Shown here piece after piece: positions 1 to 6,910 of a stretch of DNA of 9,507 nucleotides (the first letter of the stretch is position 1; the number at the start of each line of letters is the position of its first letter). The position numbers were made by a program, and so were the translations under genes. Under the pieces are notes generated by a model that saw only the letters and a list, made by a program, of their open reading frames with translations, made no database searches and was not told the origin of the DNA. Location of the stretch: contig JBFFZG010000197.1 of the NCBI GenBank assembly GCA_041568735.1, forward strand, positions 1 to 9,507. Direction: 5' to 3'. Origin of the DNA: WTJY01 sp041568735 (GTDB taxonomy: Bacteria; Chloroflexota; Anaerolineae; Promineifilales; Promineifilaceae).

Positions 1-616
1 CCTCGCCAAACCCGCAGTATTCGAGCACCTGCTGGAGAGAATAATCGGTGAAGGTATTGAAATGATCGAAATTTTGCGCCAGGGCCTCGGCTCCGGTGAT
101 CGGGTTGGCGCCATTGAGCCCATGCACGACCAGGGTGCTCCCCTCCGCCAGCCGGGCGTGGCACAGCCGCAGAAAGAGGACCATTTCGTCCTTGGTCAGG
201 TGGTTGAGCTCCTGCTCGCAGATGATCACATCCAGCGGCTCCCGCCGGGCGGCCAGGTAGGGAAAGACCTCGGCCACCTGGCAGTTCAGCTGGCGCGCCC
301 GGGCGTGGCCGATCTTTTCCGGGTCGGAATCGATGCCGGTCACCCGGGAATACCCCTCGTCGCGCAGGAGCTGCACGAAATAGCCGGGGCCGCAGGAGAT
401 CACGAGGATGCGGGCATCTCGATCGGGCGGGAGATGTTTGAGATAGTTGTGCCGGTAAAACTGGCCGAAGCGGCCGTACCCCTTTTCCACGTCTTCCGGC
501 CCTTCCCAGAAAGAGTCAAACGGCTCCATGCGGGCGGCCGGCTTGAGCCCGGCGGCCAGCTCTTCCAGCTCGGATTCCTGCCGCAGATCTGCCTTCTCCA
601 TTTTCTCTCTCAGCAT
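1..616 (-). CDS. Class I SAM-dependent methyltransferase, C-terminus cut off by window edge
   Basis: The visible 205 residues begin at an ATG at 616-614, preceded by a good purine-rich ribosome site (AAGGAAGGG at 621-629). The reading frame runs off the window start, so the C-terminus is missing. A Rossmann-type SAM-binding motif I is clear (ILVISCGPGYF, residues 70-80), followed by the acidic loop of motif II (GIDSDPEKI, 95-102, with D96 expected to contact the SAM ribose) and a motif IV-like strand (LDVIICEQELNHL, 128-140). The protein looks soluble, with no signal peptide or membrane segment. It is the last visible gene of the minus-strand operon, 52 bp after the SDR gene. In polysaccharide clusters such enzymes usually methylate a sugar hydroxyl or a nucleotide-sugar. 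The exact acceptor cannot be read from the sequence. The fold assignment is firm; the role in glycan methylation is inferred from context. Confidence 0.85.
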   Translation of the reverse strand, partial: MLREKMEKADLRQESELEELAAGLKPAARMEPFDSFWEGPEDVEKGYGRFGQFYRHNYLKHLPPDRDARILVISCGPGYFVQLLRDEGYSRVTGIDSDPEKIGHARARQLNCQVAEVFPYLAARREPLDVIICEQELNHLTKDEMVLFLRLCHARLAEGSTLVVHGLNGANPITGAEALAQNFDHFNTFTDYSLQQVLEYCGFGE

Positions 617-620
617 GGTT

Positions 621-629
621 CCCTTCCTT
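621..629 (-). promoter_or_regulatory. Ribosome binding site of the methyltransferase gene
   Basis: On the minus strand AAGGAAGGG lies 4 nt before the ATG at 616-614 (AAGGA alone lies 8 nt before it). This supports the chosen start over the internal Met six codons later. Confidence 0.6.
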
Positions 630-668
630 TTTCTCCGGTACTCCGGCGGGACGGCCGGGATGGTGTGG

Positions 669-1658
669 TTATATCAGTCCTTCTTCACGGTACCAGGCGG
701 CCGTCTGGCGTGCTCCTTCGGCAAAGGCGATCCGGGGCACGTAGCCGATCTGGCTGGCCGCCCGGTCGATCGAAAAGGCGAAGCTCTTGCGAAAAAAATC
801 CATGCGCCGCCGGTGGAGGGGGGGCTGGATCCCGAGCGGGCGCAGGAGCCCTTCGAGCAGCGCCGCCAGCCACAGGAACGGAGGCAGCGGCAGCCGCAGA
901 CGCGGAACCGGTGCCCCCACGGCCGCTGCGATCTCGCGCACCATATCGCCGGTCGTCACCGGTTCCCGGCCGGTGAGGATAAAGGTCTGGCCGACGGCTG
1001 CTTCATGCGTGGCCGCCAGCCACAGCCCATCGATCAAATCGTCGATATAAACGAGGTGGTGCAGGTTGCGCCCCGGGCCGATGACGAAAAACATCCGACG
1101 GTGAATGCCGCGGAAGAGCTTGAGGAGCCGGCGATCTCCCGGCCCAAAGGTCTCGGAAATGCGGATGATCACGGTGGACAGCCGGCCGGCGAAGTCGGCT
1201 ACGGCCGCTTCCCCCTGGAGCTTGGTCCGCCCGTAGATGTTATCCGGCCGGGTCGGCGATTCTTCGTCGAGCACCCCGCCAGCTCCCGATCCGTAGACGC
1301 CGATCGTGCTGCCGTGCACGAAGCGCCGCACACCGGCCGCGGCCGCGGCCTCGAGCATGTTTTCCGTTCCCCGGACGTTGACTTCGACAAAGTGGTCGTC
1401 GGCCATGTTGGCTTCGTGCTGGGCGGCGGCCAGGTGAAAAACGATCTCAGCCCCGGCCAGCGCGGCCGCCAGCGCCGGCCGGTCGGTCACCGAGGCCAGG
1501 CAGACTTCCCCGCCGGCGGCCGCCACCCGCGCGGCATTGTCTTTTTCGACCGGCTGGTTGGCCAGGCCGATGATGCGCACCTGGTGTCCCCGGTCGAGCA
1601 GGCGCAGGGCCAGCCGGGAGCCGATAAAACCGGTACCTCCGGTGATGGCGATCAGCAT
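669..1658 (-). CDS. NAD(P)-dependent epimerase/dehydratase, extended short-chain dehydrogenase family
   Basis: This 329-residue protein has the N-terminal dinucleotide-binding motif of extended SDRs (TGGTGFIG, residues 6-13) and the catalytic pair YGRTK (Y142, K146). A Ser/Thr sits at the usual third position (GST, 116-118). Length and layout are normal for the family, and no signal peptide or membrane helix is obvious. I chose the ATG at 1658-1656 because GAGGAG lies 7 nt upstream. A TTG at 1673 would add five residues but lacks a comparable site. The preceding gene stops only 11 nt upstream, and its TGA overlaps the GAGGAG, so translation is probably coupled. Family members act as nucleotide-sugar epimerases, dehydratases or reductases, and some as sterol or lipid-linked dehydrogenases. 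The sequence does not resolve the substrate. The neighbours suggest late modification of a glycan precursor. Confidence 0.88.
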   Translation of the reverse strand: MLIAITGGTGFIGSRLALRLLDRGHQVRIIGLANQPVEKDNAARVAAAGGEVCLASVTDRPALAAALAGAEIVFHLAAAQHEANMADDHFVEVNVRGTENMLEAAAAAGVRRFVHGSTIGVYGSGAGGVLDEESPTRPDNIYGRTKLQGEAAVADFAGRLSTVIIRISETFGPGDRRLLKLFRGIHRRMFFVIGPGRNLHHLVYIDDLIDGLWLAATHEAAVGQTFILTGREPVTTGDMVREIAAAVGAPVPRLRLPLPPFLWLAALLEGLLRPLGIQPPLHRRRMDFFRKSFAFSIDRAASQIGYVPRIAFAEGARQTAAWYREEGLI

Positions 1659-1665
1659 GAATTCG

Positions 1666-1671
1666 CTCCTC
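1666..1671 (-). promoter_or_regulatory. Ribosome binding site of the SDR gene, overlapping the upstream stop codon
   Basis: GAGGAG on the minus strand sits 7 nt before the ATG at 1658-1656 and overlaps the TGA (1672-1670) of the GlpD-like gene. This fixes the SDR start and points to translational coupling of the two genes. Confidence 0.7.
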
Positions 1672-3415
1672 AATCAATGCCGGTAAAATTGCTCGGGAAC
1701 GGATCGCTCACCCGATCCACTTCCGGCCGCTGCCAGGCCGGGTAGCCGGCCGTTACCCCGGCGATTTCAGCGGCGGTCCGTTCCGGGGACCAACCGAGTT
1801 CTTGGGCAATCAGCGCGGCGCAGCTGTCCAGAGCCGCCGCCCCGGGATAGCCGGCCGTGCCCAGGTCGGTTCGCCGCAGTGCGACATCGGCCAGGGTCAG
1901 GGCCATTTCGTGCCGCACGGCGTGGACGATCTCCGCTTTCAGGGTCGTCGATCCCGGCAGCGGCTGCAGGAGCGCGGGGTCGGCTTCCCCGAGGGCCAGC
2001 ACCGATCCACAGGCGCTCCCGTAGTTGTGGGCCAGGGCCCGGACGATCGGCGGCGGCAGCGCCGGCACGCGGTGCTGGATCTCATCCTGGAGGCCGGCGA
2101 AATGGGAAAACTCCCCGCCGTGAATCGGGGTGGATTCGGTCGGCGGGGCGGCCGCCGGCTTCTCGAGTTTGCGGGCGATCAGCCGGCCCACCTCGGCGGC
2201 GACGCCCCGGCCGGTCGTATAGCGCACGCCGACCACGGTGATCAGCCCGTCGACGCCGTCTTCGACCTGGTGGTCGACCACGATCGAGCGCTTACCGTAG
2301 CTGAGATGGGTCGCCCCCGCCTCATTTTCGCCGAACAGGGTCAGACCGGCGTTCCACAAGGTCACTTCCTCCAGCTTCAGGTCGAGGCCCGGCCAGCCAC
2401 GGTTTACCTCGTCGATCCAGCGCTCGATTTCGGCCGGGGTCACGGTGAAATCCTCCGGCCGGCCGGCAAAGACGGTGTGCCAGACGCCGACGAGGGTATG
2501 ATTTCGCCAGGGGACCAGGAAGAGATGCCGGTTGCCCCGGCTCAGCAGGGCATCGGGGTCGCGGGTCTGTCCCTGAATCGACAGGGCCTGCTCCAGCGGC
2601 AGGCGGCGGTTGACCACGAAATAGGCGTCGCGGGAAAAAGCCGGCTCCCGGCGCAGGGCGAGATCGGCCGTGCCGCGCCCTTCCGCTCCGAGGAGCCATC
2701 TGGCCCAGGGGCCGGTGGCGTTCACCACCACGCGGCCGCGGATCTCCAGGAATCGGCCCGAAAGCCGGTCGAGCGCCTGCACGCCGACCACCCGGCCGGC
2801 CGGCCGCTCCCGGATGAGCCCTTCCATCTGGACGTAGTTGGCGGCGAGCGCCCCGCGGGCCGCGGCCGCCTGAACGAAGGCGAGGGTCAGGCGGGGGGGA
2901 TTGTACATCTGCCCGTCGTGAAAGATCGCCGCCCCGGTCAGGCCATCCGGGTTGAGGTCCGGGATCAGCCGCAGCGCTTCCCGCCGGGAGAGCACCCGAC
3001 CGGCCGGCACGCGCCGGGATGGATCGGCGATCCCGCGGTTGCGGTCGAAGGTCAGCGCATCGTACAGCTTCAGGGCGATCGTCATGGCCTCCCGCCCTTT
3101 GAGGCCGTGGCCGTAGGTGGGAATGACAAAGGGCAGCGGGTAGACCAGGTGGGGGGCGATGCGCAGAAAGGCCGATCGCTCCAGGCTCGATTCGCGGATG
3201 CGGGCGACGTCCCCGTGCTGCAGGTAGCGGATCCCTCCGTGGACGACCTTGAAATGGCTGGCCGAGGTCGCGTGGCCAAAGTCCTCTTTTTCAATCAGGG
3301 CGACGGTCAGCCCCCGCAGTGCGGCTTCCCAGGCGATGCAGGCGCCAAAAATCCCTCCGCCGACCACAATGACGTCGAAGGTCTTTCCATCGAACTCCGT
3401 GCTGTCCCGTTTCAT
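1670..3415 (-). CDS. GlpD-like FAD-dependent oxidoreductase (glycerol-3-phosphate dehydrogenase family, divergent)
   Basis: This 581-residue protein is close to the usual GlpD length. It has an FAD-binding GxGxxG motif (VVGGGIFG, residues 17-24), the family motif HGGIRYL (59-65), a second FAD strand (VNATGPWA, 231-238) and a C-terminal DAO_C-like domain ending in the conserved RHEMALTLADVALRRTDLG stretch (501-519). Known members oxidise sn-glycerol-3-phosphate to dihydroxyacetone phosphate and feed the quinone pool at the membrane. Several positions differ from classical GlpD as I remember it: IGTTDT is VGVWHT (309-314), GVRPL is AGLTLF (356-361), and GGKxTTYR is GVRYTTGR (396-403). The substrate may therefore differ. 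The gene lies 25 bp after the GT2 gene and 11 bp before the SDR, so it belongs to a glycan operon rather than a glycerol operon. No strong Shine-Dalgarno is seen before its ATG. FAD family confidence is high; glycerol-3-phosphate activity is uncertain. Confidence 0.85.
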   Translation of the reverse strand: MKRDSTEFDGKTFDVIVVGGGIFGACIAWEAALRGLTVALIEKEDFGHATSASHFKVVHGGIRYLQHGDVARIRESSLERSAFLRIAPHLVYPLPFVIPTYGHGLKGREAMTIALKLYDALTFDRNRGIADPSRRVPAGRVLSRREALRLIPDLNPDGLTGAAIFHDGQMYNPPRLTLAFVQAAAARGALAANYVQMEGLIRERPAGRVVGVQALDRLSGRFLEIRGRVVVNATGPWARWLLGAEGRGTADLALRREPAFSRDAYFVVNRRLPLEQALSIQGQTRDPDALLSRGNRHLFLVPWRNHTLVGVWHTVFAGRPEDFTVTPAEIERWIDEVNRGWPGLDLKLEEVTLWNAGLTLFGENEAGATHLSYGKRSIVVDHQVEDGVDGLITVVGVRYTTGRGVAAEVGRLIARKLEKPAAAPPTESTPIHGGEFSHFAGLQDEIQHRVPALPPPIVRALAHNYGSACGSVLALGEADPALLQPLPGSTTLKAEIVHAVRHEMALTLADVALRRTDLGTAGYPGAAALDSCAALIAQELGWSPERTAAEIAGVTAGYPAWQRPEVDRVSDPFPSNFTGID

Positions 3416-3440
3416 TCCACTCAGTCCGGCCGGCCATCTT

Positions 3441-4505
3441 TCAACGCCGGTGGATCTCTCGAATGTGATAGATCGGCTTGTTCTGAATCTCGTAATACGT
3501 TCGCACGATGAGCTCGCCGATCAATCCCATGACGAGGAGCTGAACCCCGATCACCATCAGCAGCACGGCCAGCAGCAGGGCCGGCCGGTCGGCCAGCGGC
3601 TGCTCAAAAAAGAGCCGCAGGATGGTCAGGTAAAGAGCCAATCCGCTCCCCAGGCCAAAACTGACCAGGCCGAACAGGCCGAAGATCTGCATAGGCCGGG
3701 TTGCATAACTCAGCAAAAATTTGACTGTGATCAGGTCGAGCATGACCCGAAAGGTGCGGCTAAAGCCGTATTTCGACCGGCCGCGCAGGCGGGGCCGGTG
3801 GTTGACCGGCACTTCCGAAATCTTTACGCCCATCCCACTGGCCAGCGCCGGGATAAAGCGGTGCAGTTCCCCGTAGAGGCGGGTATTTTCCAGCACTTCT
3901 CGCCGGTAAGCCTTGAGGGAACAGCCGTAGTCGTGCAGATTGACCCCGGTCGAGCGGGAGATGAGCATGTTGGCCAGCACCGAAGGGAGGCGGCGGGAGA
4001 ACCATCTGTCCTGCCGATCGATCCGCCAGCCGCTGACGATATCATACCCTTTTTTGATTTCGTCCAGCAGTTTCGGAATATCGGCCGGATCATTTTGCAG
4101 GTCCCCGTCCATCGTGATGATGATATCTCCTCGCGAATAATCGAATCCGGCGGAGAAGGCGGCCGTCTGCCCAAAGTTCCGCCGGAGCCGGATCACATGA
4201 AAGCGATGATCCCGCTCCGGCAGGGTCTTTAAGAGGTCAAAACTGCCGTCCGTACTGCCGTCATCGACCAGAACGACGTCGATGACATGGGGATCTTCAT
4301 CGATAACGGGCACCAGCTGCTGGAAAAGCTCTTCGACATTGGCCCCTTCATTGTAGAGGGGAATGACGAGCGATACGGTCGGTTCCCAGGATTCTTCCAC
4401 CGGCCGCCCGCCTTTCGGGAAAGGAGCCAGGTCAAAGATTGACTTTTCCTGCTGGCGTACCACGGTCATTTTTTCTGCGCTTTCGCTGGTCAGGGATTTA
4501 TTCAT
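3441..4505 (-). CDS. Family 2 glycosyltransferase with two C-terminal membrane segments (DPM1/ArnC/GtrB-like)
   Basis: The 354-residue protein carries a GT-A fold domain. It starts with VSLVIPLYNEG (44-54), followed by the nucleotide-binding VDDGSTDGS (80-88) and the metal-binding DGD in TMDGDLQNDP (131-140), then the SKYGFSR segment (244-250) seen in polyprenyl-phosphate sugar transferases. Two hydrophobic segments follow (about 271-298 and 308-335), with a short basic tail. This layout fits inner-membrane enzymes that move a sugar from a nucleotide donor to undecaprenyl phosphate or to a lipid-linked acceptor. The first 40 residues are a polar extension before the fold. The ATG at 4505 lacks a strong ribosome site, and Met13 is a possible alternative. 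An in-frame stop lies three codons upstream of the ATG. It is the first gene of the second minus-strand operon and is divergent from gmhB. Donor and acceptor cannot be told from sequence. Confidence 0.9.
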   Translation of the reverse strand: MNKSLTSESAEKMTVVRQQEKSIFDLAPFPKGGRPVEESWEPTVSLVIPLYNEGANVEELFQQLVPVIDEDPHVIDVVLVDDGSTDGSFDLLKTLPERDHRFHVIRLRRNFGQTAAFSAGFDYSRGDIIITMDGDLQNDPADIPKLLDEIKKGYDIVSGWRIDRQDRWFSRRLPSVLANMLISRSTGVNLHDYGCSLKAYRREVLENTRLYGELHRFIPALASGMGVKISEVPVNHRPRLRGRSKYGFSRTFRVMLDLITVKFLLSYATRPMQIFGLFGLVSFGLGSGLALYLTILRLFFEQPLADRPALLLAVLLMVIGVQLLVMGLIGELIVRTYYEIQNKPIYHIREIHRR

Positions 4506-4595
4506 ATCGATTCATTTCACTGCCCCGGCCGTGGCCAAAATCAAAAATTGCGTTACCCTTGCCGGCCAGGTGTCAGGATAATTGGAAAAGACCAG
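4506..4595. promoter_or_regulatory. Divergent intergenic region between the GT2 operon and gmhB
   Basis: These 90 bp separate two genes reading away from each other, so promoters for both should lie here or just inside the neighbouring genes. It is more AT-rich than its surroundings. A GATAAT (4577-4582) on the plus strand resembles a -10 box, but it would start the transcript only about 7 nt before gmhB and inside its ribosome site. On the minus strand CTGACA resembles a -35 box but has no good -10 partner. The region is assigned by gene arrangement; no individual promoter is convincing. Confidence 0.4.
4584..4590 (+). promoter_or_regulatory. Ribosome binding site selecting the gmhB start
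   Basis: GGAAAAG lies 5 nt before the ATG at 4596-4598. This favours that start over an upstream in-frame TTG at 4548, which would add 16 residues unlike the family N-terminus. Confidence 0.5.
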
Positions 4596-5144
4596 ATGAA
4601 ACAACCGGCCATATTTTTAGATCGCGACGGCGTCATCAACGAAAACCGGCCAGACTATGTGCGCAGCTGGGCCGATGTTTCGATTTACCCATCGGCGCTG
4701 GCGGCTCTGGCACGGGCGGCCGATCTGCCCTACAAAATTGTGATCGTGACCAACCAGTCGGCTGTTGGCCGCGGGCTGGTCCCCCTGGCAGCCGTCGAGG
4801 CGATCAACCGCCGGCTGGTCGCCGCCATCGAAAAGGCCGGCGGCCGGATCGACGGCGTTTATTTCTGCCCGCACGCCCCGGATGACCGATGTGACTGCCG
4901 CAAACCGCAGCCCGGGCTGCTTCTGCGCGCCGCCCGCGAGCACAACATCGATCTGGTTCAGTCCGTTATGATTGGGGATGCTCTTTCGGACCTGGCGGCC
5001 GGGCGGGCGGCAGGTGTTGGCCGGACGGTGCTGCTGCTTACCGGCCGGGGAAAGGCCCAGCGCCAGCTCACCGCGGCGGACCGGCTCCAACCCTTCCCCG
5101 TCTACGAGACGCTGGCCGACGCCCTGCTCGCGCTTTTCCCCTGA
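4596..5144 (+). CDS. gmhB: D-glycero-D-manno-heptose-1,7-bisphosphate 7-phosphatase, HAD superfamily
   Basis: The 182-residue protein is a typical GmhB. HAD motif I is FLDRDGVIN (7-15), with nucleophile D9 and general acid/base D11. Motif II is TNQS (52-55). The zinc-binding loop is CPHAPDDRCDC (91-101, ligands C91, H93, C99, C101), followed by K103-P. Motif IV is MIGDALSDLAAG (125-136, with D128 and D132). It removes the 7-phosphate of heptose-1,7-bisphosphate in the cytoplasm to give heptose-1-phosphate for nucleotide activation. The start is the ATG with GGAAAAG 5 nt upstream. It is the only plus-strand gene. It diverges from the GT2 gene and ends 11 bp from the convergent stop of the kinase gene, with no terminator visible between them. 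With the GmhA- and HddA-type genes in the same window, a heptose role is more likely than the related histidinol-phosphatase activity. All active-site residues are present. Confidence 0.93.
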   Translation: MKQPAIFLDRDGVINENRPDYVRSWADVSIYPSALAALARAADLPYKIVIVTNQSAVGRGLVPLAAVEAINRRLVAAIEKAGGRIDGVYFCPHAPDDRCDCRKPQPGLLLRAAREHNIDLVQSVMIGDALSDLAAGRAAGVGRTVLLLTGRGKAQRQLTAADRLQPFPVYETLADALLALFP

Positions 5145-5155
5145 AAACGGCCAGC

Positions 5156-6880
5156 TCAGGAATCCTTTCCAGAATCGCCTTCCCCTCGGCCGTTGACCCG
5201 GAATCGGCTTTTCTTGCGCTTCTGGACCTTTGGTTTTTGTTCGACCTCTTCCCCGGGCGTGCCGTAGTACTCATGGCCATAATGGTAGTAGTAGCCACCC
5301 TGGCTGGAATTGATCTTGTTGACCACCGTGCCCAGAATGTTGGCCCGGTAGCCTTTGAGCCGTTCGACCATGTGGCGCAGATGGTTGCGCTTCGTCGCGC
5401 CAACCGCGGTCACGATCAAAACCCCGTCCACCTGCGTGCTCAGGACGGCCGCATCGGTCACCGGCATCACCGGCGAGCTGTCAATAATCAGGTAATCGTA
5501 CATTTCCGACAGCGTCGAAAGCAGTTTTTTCATCTTGGCCGAGCCCAGCAGCTCCGACGGATTGGGCGGGATTGGGCCGCAGGTCATCACCCCGAGCCAG
5601 AACTCCGGGGCCTTCTGGATGAACTCGTCGAGAATCTCCGCATCGTACTTGGTCTGGGTCAGATCGGATTCGAGAAGCAGGCTGGTCAGTCCGCGCTGGC
5701 TGTCCATGCCAAAAATGAGGTGCTGCTGCGGCCGGCGTAGATCGCCGTCGATCAGCAGCACGCTGTGGCCGGCCTGGGCCAGAACCACGGCCAGGTTGGC
5801 GGCCGTAAAGCTCTTTCCCTCACCGGGATTCCCACTGGTCACCAGCAGCACCCGGTTGGGATTGTCGACATTCGAAAACTGGATCGCCGTGCGCAGTTCC
5901 CGGAAAGATTCAGAAATGGGCGATCGAGGCTGGGTCAAGGTGACGAGATATTCCTGCGGCTCGTCGATCTTGGCGAAGGAGAGACCGGCGAAATTGGGAA
6001 CCCGCGTCAGCTCTTCCACATCATCCGTCGATTTGATCGTATCGTCGAGGAACTCGAGCACGTAAGCCGCGCCCACGGCCAAAGCCAGACCGATGGCCAT
6101 CGCCGCCACGATGGTCTGCAAGATTTCGGGGCCGATCGGCGAAGTCGGCAGGGAGGCCGGTTCGATGATCGTCAGGGCATTGGAGGCCCCTTCCTGGGTT
6201 GAAGAGAGGAGACTGGCGTAGTTGGAGCGCAGGGTTTCCAGTTTAATCTGGAGCACCTGGATCTGGTTCTGCGTGTCAGAAATTTCCCGGGCACTGAACA
6301 GATCGCCCAGCTGAATTTCCAGGGCGTCGATCTCTTCGCTCGTCGCTTCGATCTGCCGCTGTAGATCGTCCAGCTGCTTGTTGACAAAGCTCGTGCGGGT
6401 GTTGCCGGACTCCTCGTCAGCGCTGGCCGGGCTCAGTTTGATGAGCTGGTTGGCCAGTTCGGCCGCCACCTGCTGGGCGCGCTCCGGCACCGTGTCGATC
6501 ACCTGGATCTCGACGAGCTGCGAGCGGGGCACAACGTAGGCGTAGTATTCGGGCAGCCAGGGAATACCGAGCGCTTCCATCGTATTGGTCCGCACCAGCT
6601 GCCGCTCGGCCATATCGGCGTACACGCCGGCCAGCTCATTGCCGAGATAAAATTCGTTGCCGCTCGGATTCAAATCGCTGATCGCCCGGCCGACCATCAG
6701 GGTCGTGCGGGATTCGTAAATCGACGGCTGGCGGCTGACGGCGATGTAGCTGGAAATGCCAGCCAGAAGGGTAGCGGCTGCGATGAGCCACCACCATTTT
6801 CGGATCGGACCAATGTAAGCTTTGATATCCAAAGGTGACCTCTTCTCGTCAAACCTCGACGTTTTTCCTCTCTTGATCAT
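5156..6880 (-). CDS. Fused Wzz chain-length regulator and BY-kinase (polysaccharide tyrosine autokinase)
   Basis: The 574-residue protein has an N-terminal Wzz-type domain with membrane segment 1 (about 29-48), an extracytoplasmic part with a predicted coiled coil (about 165-225), membrane segment 2 (about 254-277), and a cytoplasmic bacterial tyrosine kinase domain. The kinase shows the ESFRELRTAIQF helix (324-335), Walker A SGNPGEGKS (349-357, K356), Walker A' LLIDGDLRRP (375-384) and Walker B YLIIDSSP (463-470, D467). A tyrosine cluster (Y530-532, 534, 538, 539) is the likely autophosphorylation site and is followed by a basic tail (550-564). Such proteins control polymer length and export. 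The ATG at 6880 directly follows an RNA hairpin and lacks a clear ribosome site. A TTG at 6832, with AGAGG 6 nt upstream, would give a 558-residue protein whose N-terminus (DIKAYIGPIRKWWW) fits the family better. Its stop is 11 bp from that of gmhB. Confidence 0.93.
   Translation of the reverse strand: MIKRGKTSRFDEKRSPLDIKAYIGPIRKWWWLIAAATLLAGISSYIAVSRQPSIYESRTTLMVGRAISDLNPSGNEFYLGNELAGVYADMAERQLVRTNTMEALGIPWLPEYYAYVVPRSQLVEIQVIDTVPERAQQVAAELANQLIKLSPASADEESGNTRTSFVNKQLDDLQRQIEATSEEIDALEIQLGDLFSAREISDTQNQIQVLQIKLETLRSNYASLLSSTQEGASNALTIIEPASLPTSPIGPEILQTIVAAMAIGLALAVGAAYVLEFLDDTIKSTDDVEELTRVPNFAGLSFAKIDEPQEYLVTLTQPRSPISESFRELRTAIQFSNVDNPNRVLLVTSGNPGEGKSFTAANLAVVLAQAGHSVLLIDGDLRRPQQHLIFGMDSQRGLTSLLLESDLTQTKYDAEILDEFIQKAPEFWLGVMTCGPIPPNPSELLGSAKMKKLLSTLSEMYDYLIIDSSPVMPVTDAAVLSTQVDGVLIVTAVGATKRNHLRHMVERLKGYRANILGTVVNKINSSQGGYYYHYGHEYYGTPGEEVEQKPKVQKRKKSRFRVNGRGEGDSGKDS
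6839..6843 (-). promoter_or_regulatory. Possible internal ribosome site for an alternative kinase start
   Basis: AGAGG on the minus strand lies 6 nt before an in-frame TTG (6832-6830). Starting there trims 16 polar residues and leaves a start close to the first membrane helix, as is usual in the family. Confidence 0.4.
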
Positions 6881-6901
6881 TTAACCACAAAATGCGGTTA
6901 A
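6881..6901 (-). promoter_or_regulatory. RNA hairpin directly upstream of the kinase ATG
   Basis: On the minus strand the arms UUAACCGC (6901-6894) and GUGGUUAA (6888-6881) can form eight pairs, one of them G-U, around a five-base AUUUU loop. The downstream arm abuts the ATG at 6880-6878, so any weak ribosome site would be inside the stem. It begins 9 nt after the stop codon of the isomerase gene. No U-tract follows, so it does not look like a simple terminator. It could be a translation-control, mRNA-stability or protein-binding element. The pairing is read from sequence; the function is inference. Confidence 0.45.
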
Positions 6902-6910
6902 CTTCAGCTA

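Noticed and set aside
1332..1352. GGCCGCGGCCGCGGCC palindromic run as a regulatory or repeat element.
   Set aside because: It lies inside the SDR gene and encodes its run of alanines (residues 104-108), so coding composition explains it.
528..1745. A long open frame on the plus strand opposite the SDR gene.
   Set aside because: It crosses two real minus-strand genes and the gap between them, has no family motif, and is explained as a shadow frame.
1802..3511. A long open frame on the plus strand opposite the GlpD-like gene.
   Set aside because: Its translation shows no recognisable domain and is low in complexity (many Pro, Gly, Arg, Gln). The opposite strand encodes a clear FAD enzyme. Such antisense frames are expected in GC-rich DNA.
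4577..4582. GATAAT as the -10 box of a gmhB promoter.
   Set aside because: The transcript would begin about 7 nt before the ATG and lack the ribosome site, and no -35 box is well placed.
4596..5144. Assignment of the HAD phosphatase as a histidinol phosphatase.
   Set aside because: The fold and zinc loop are shared, but no his genes are near and two other heptose enzymes are in the window.
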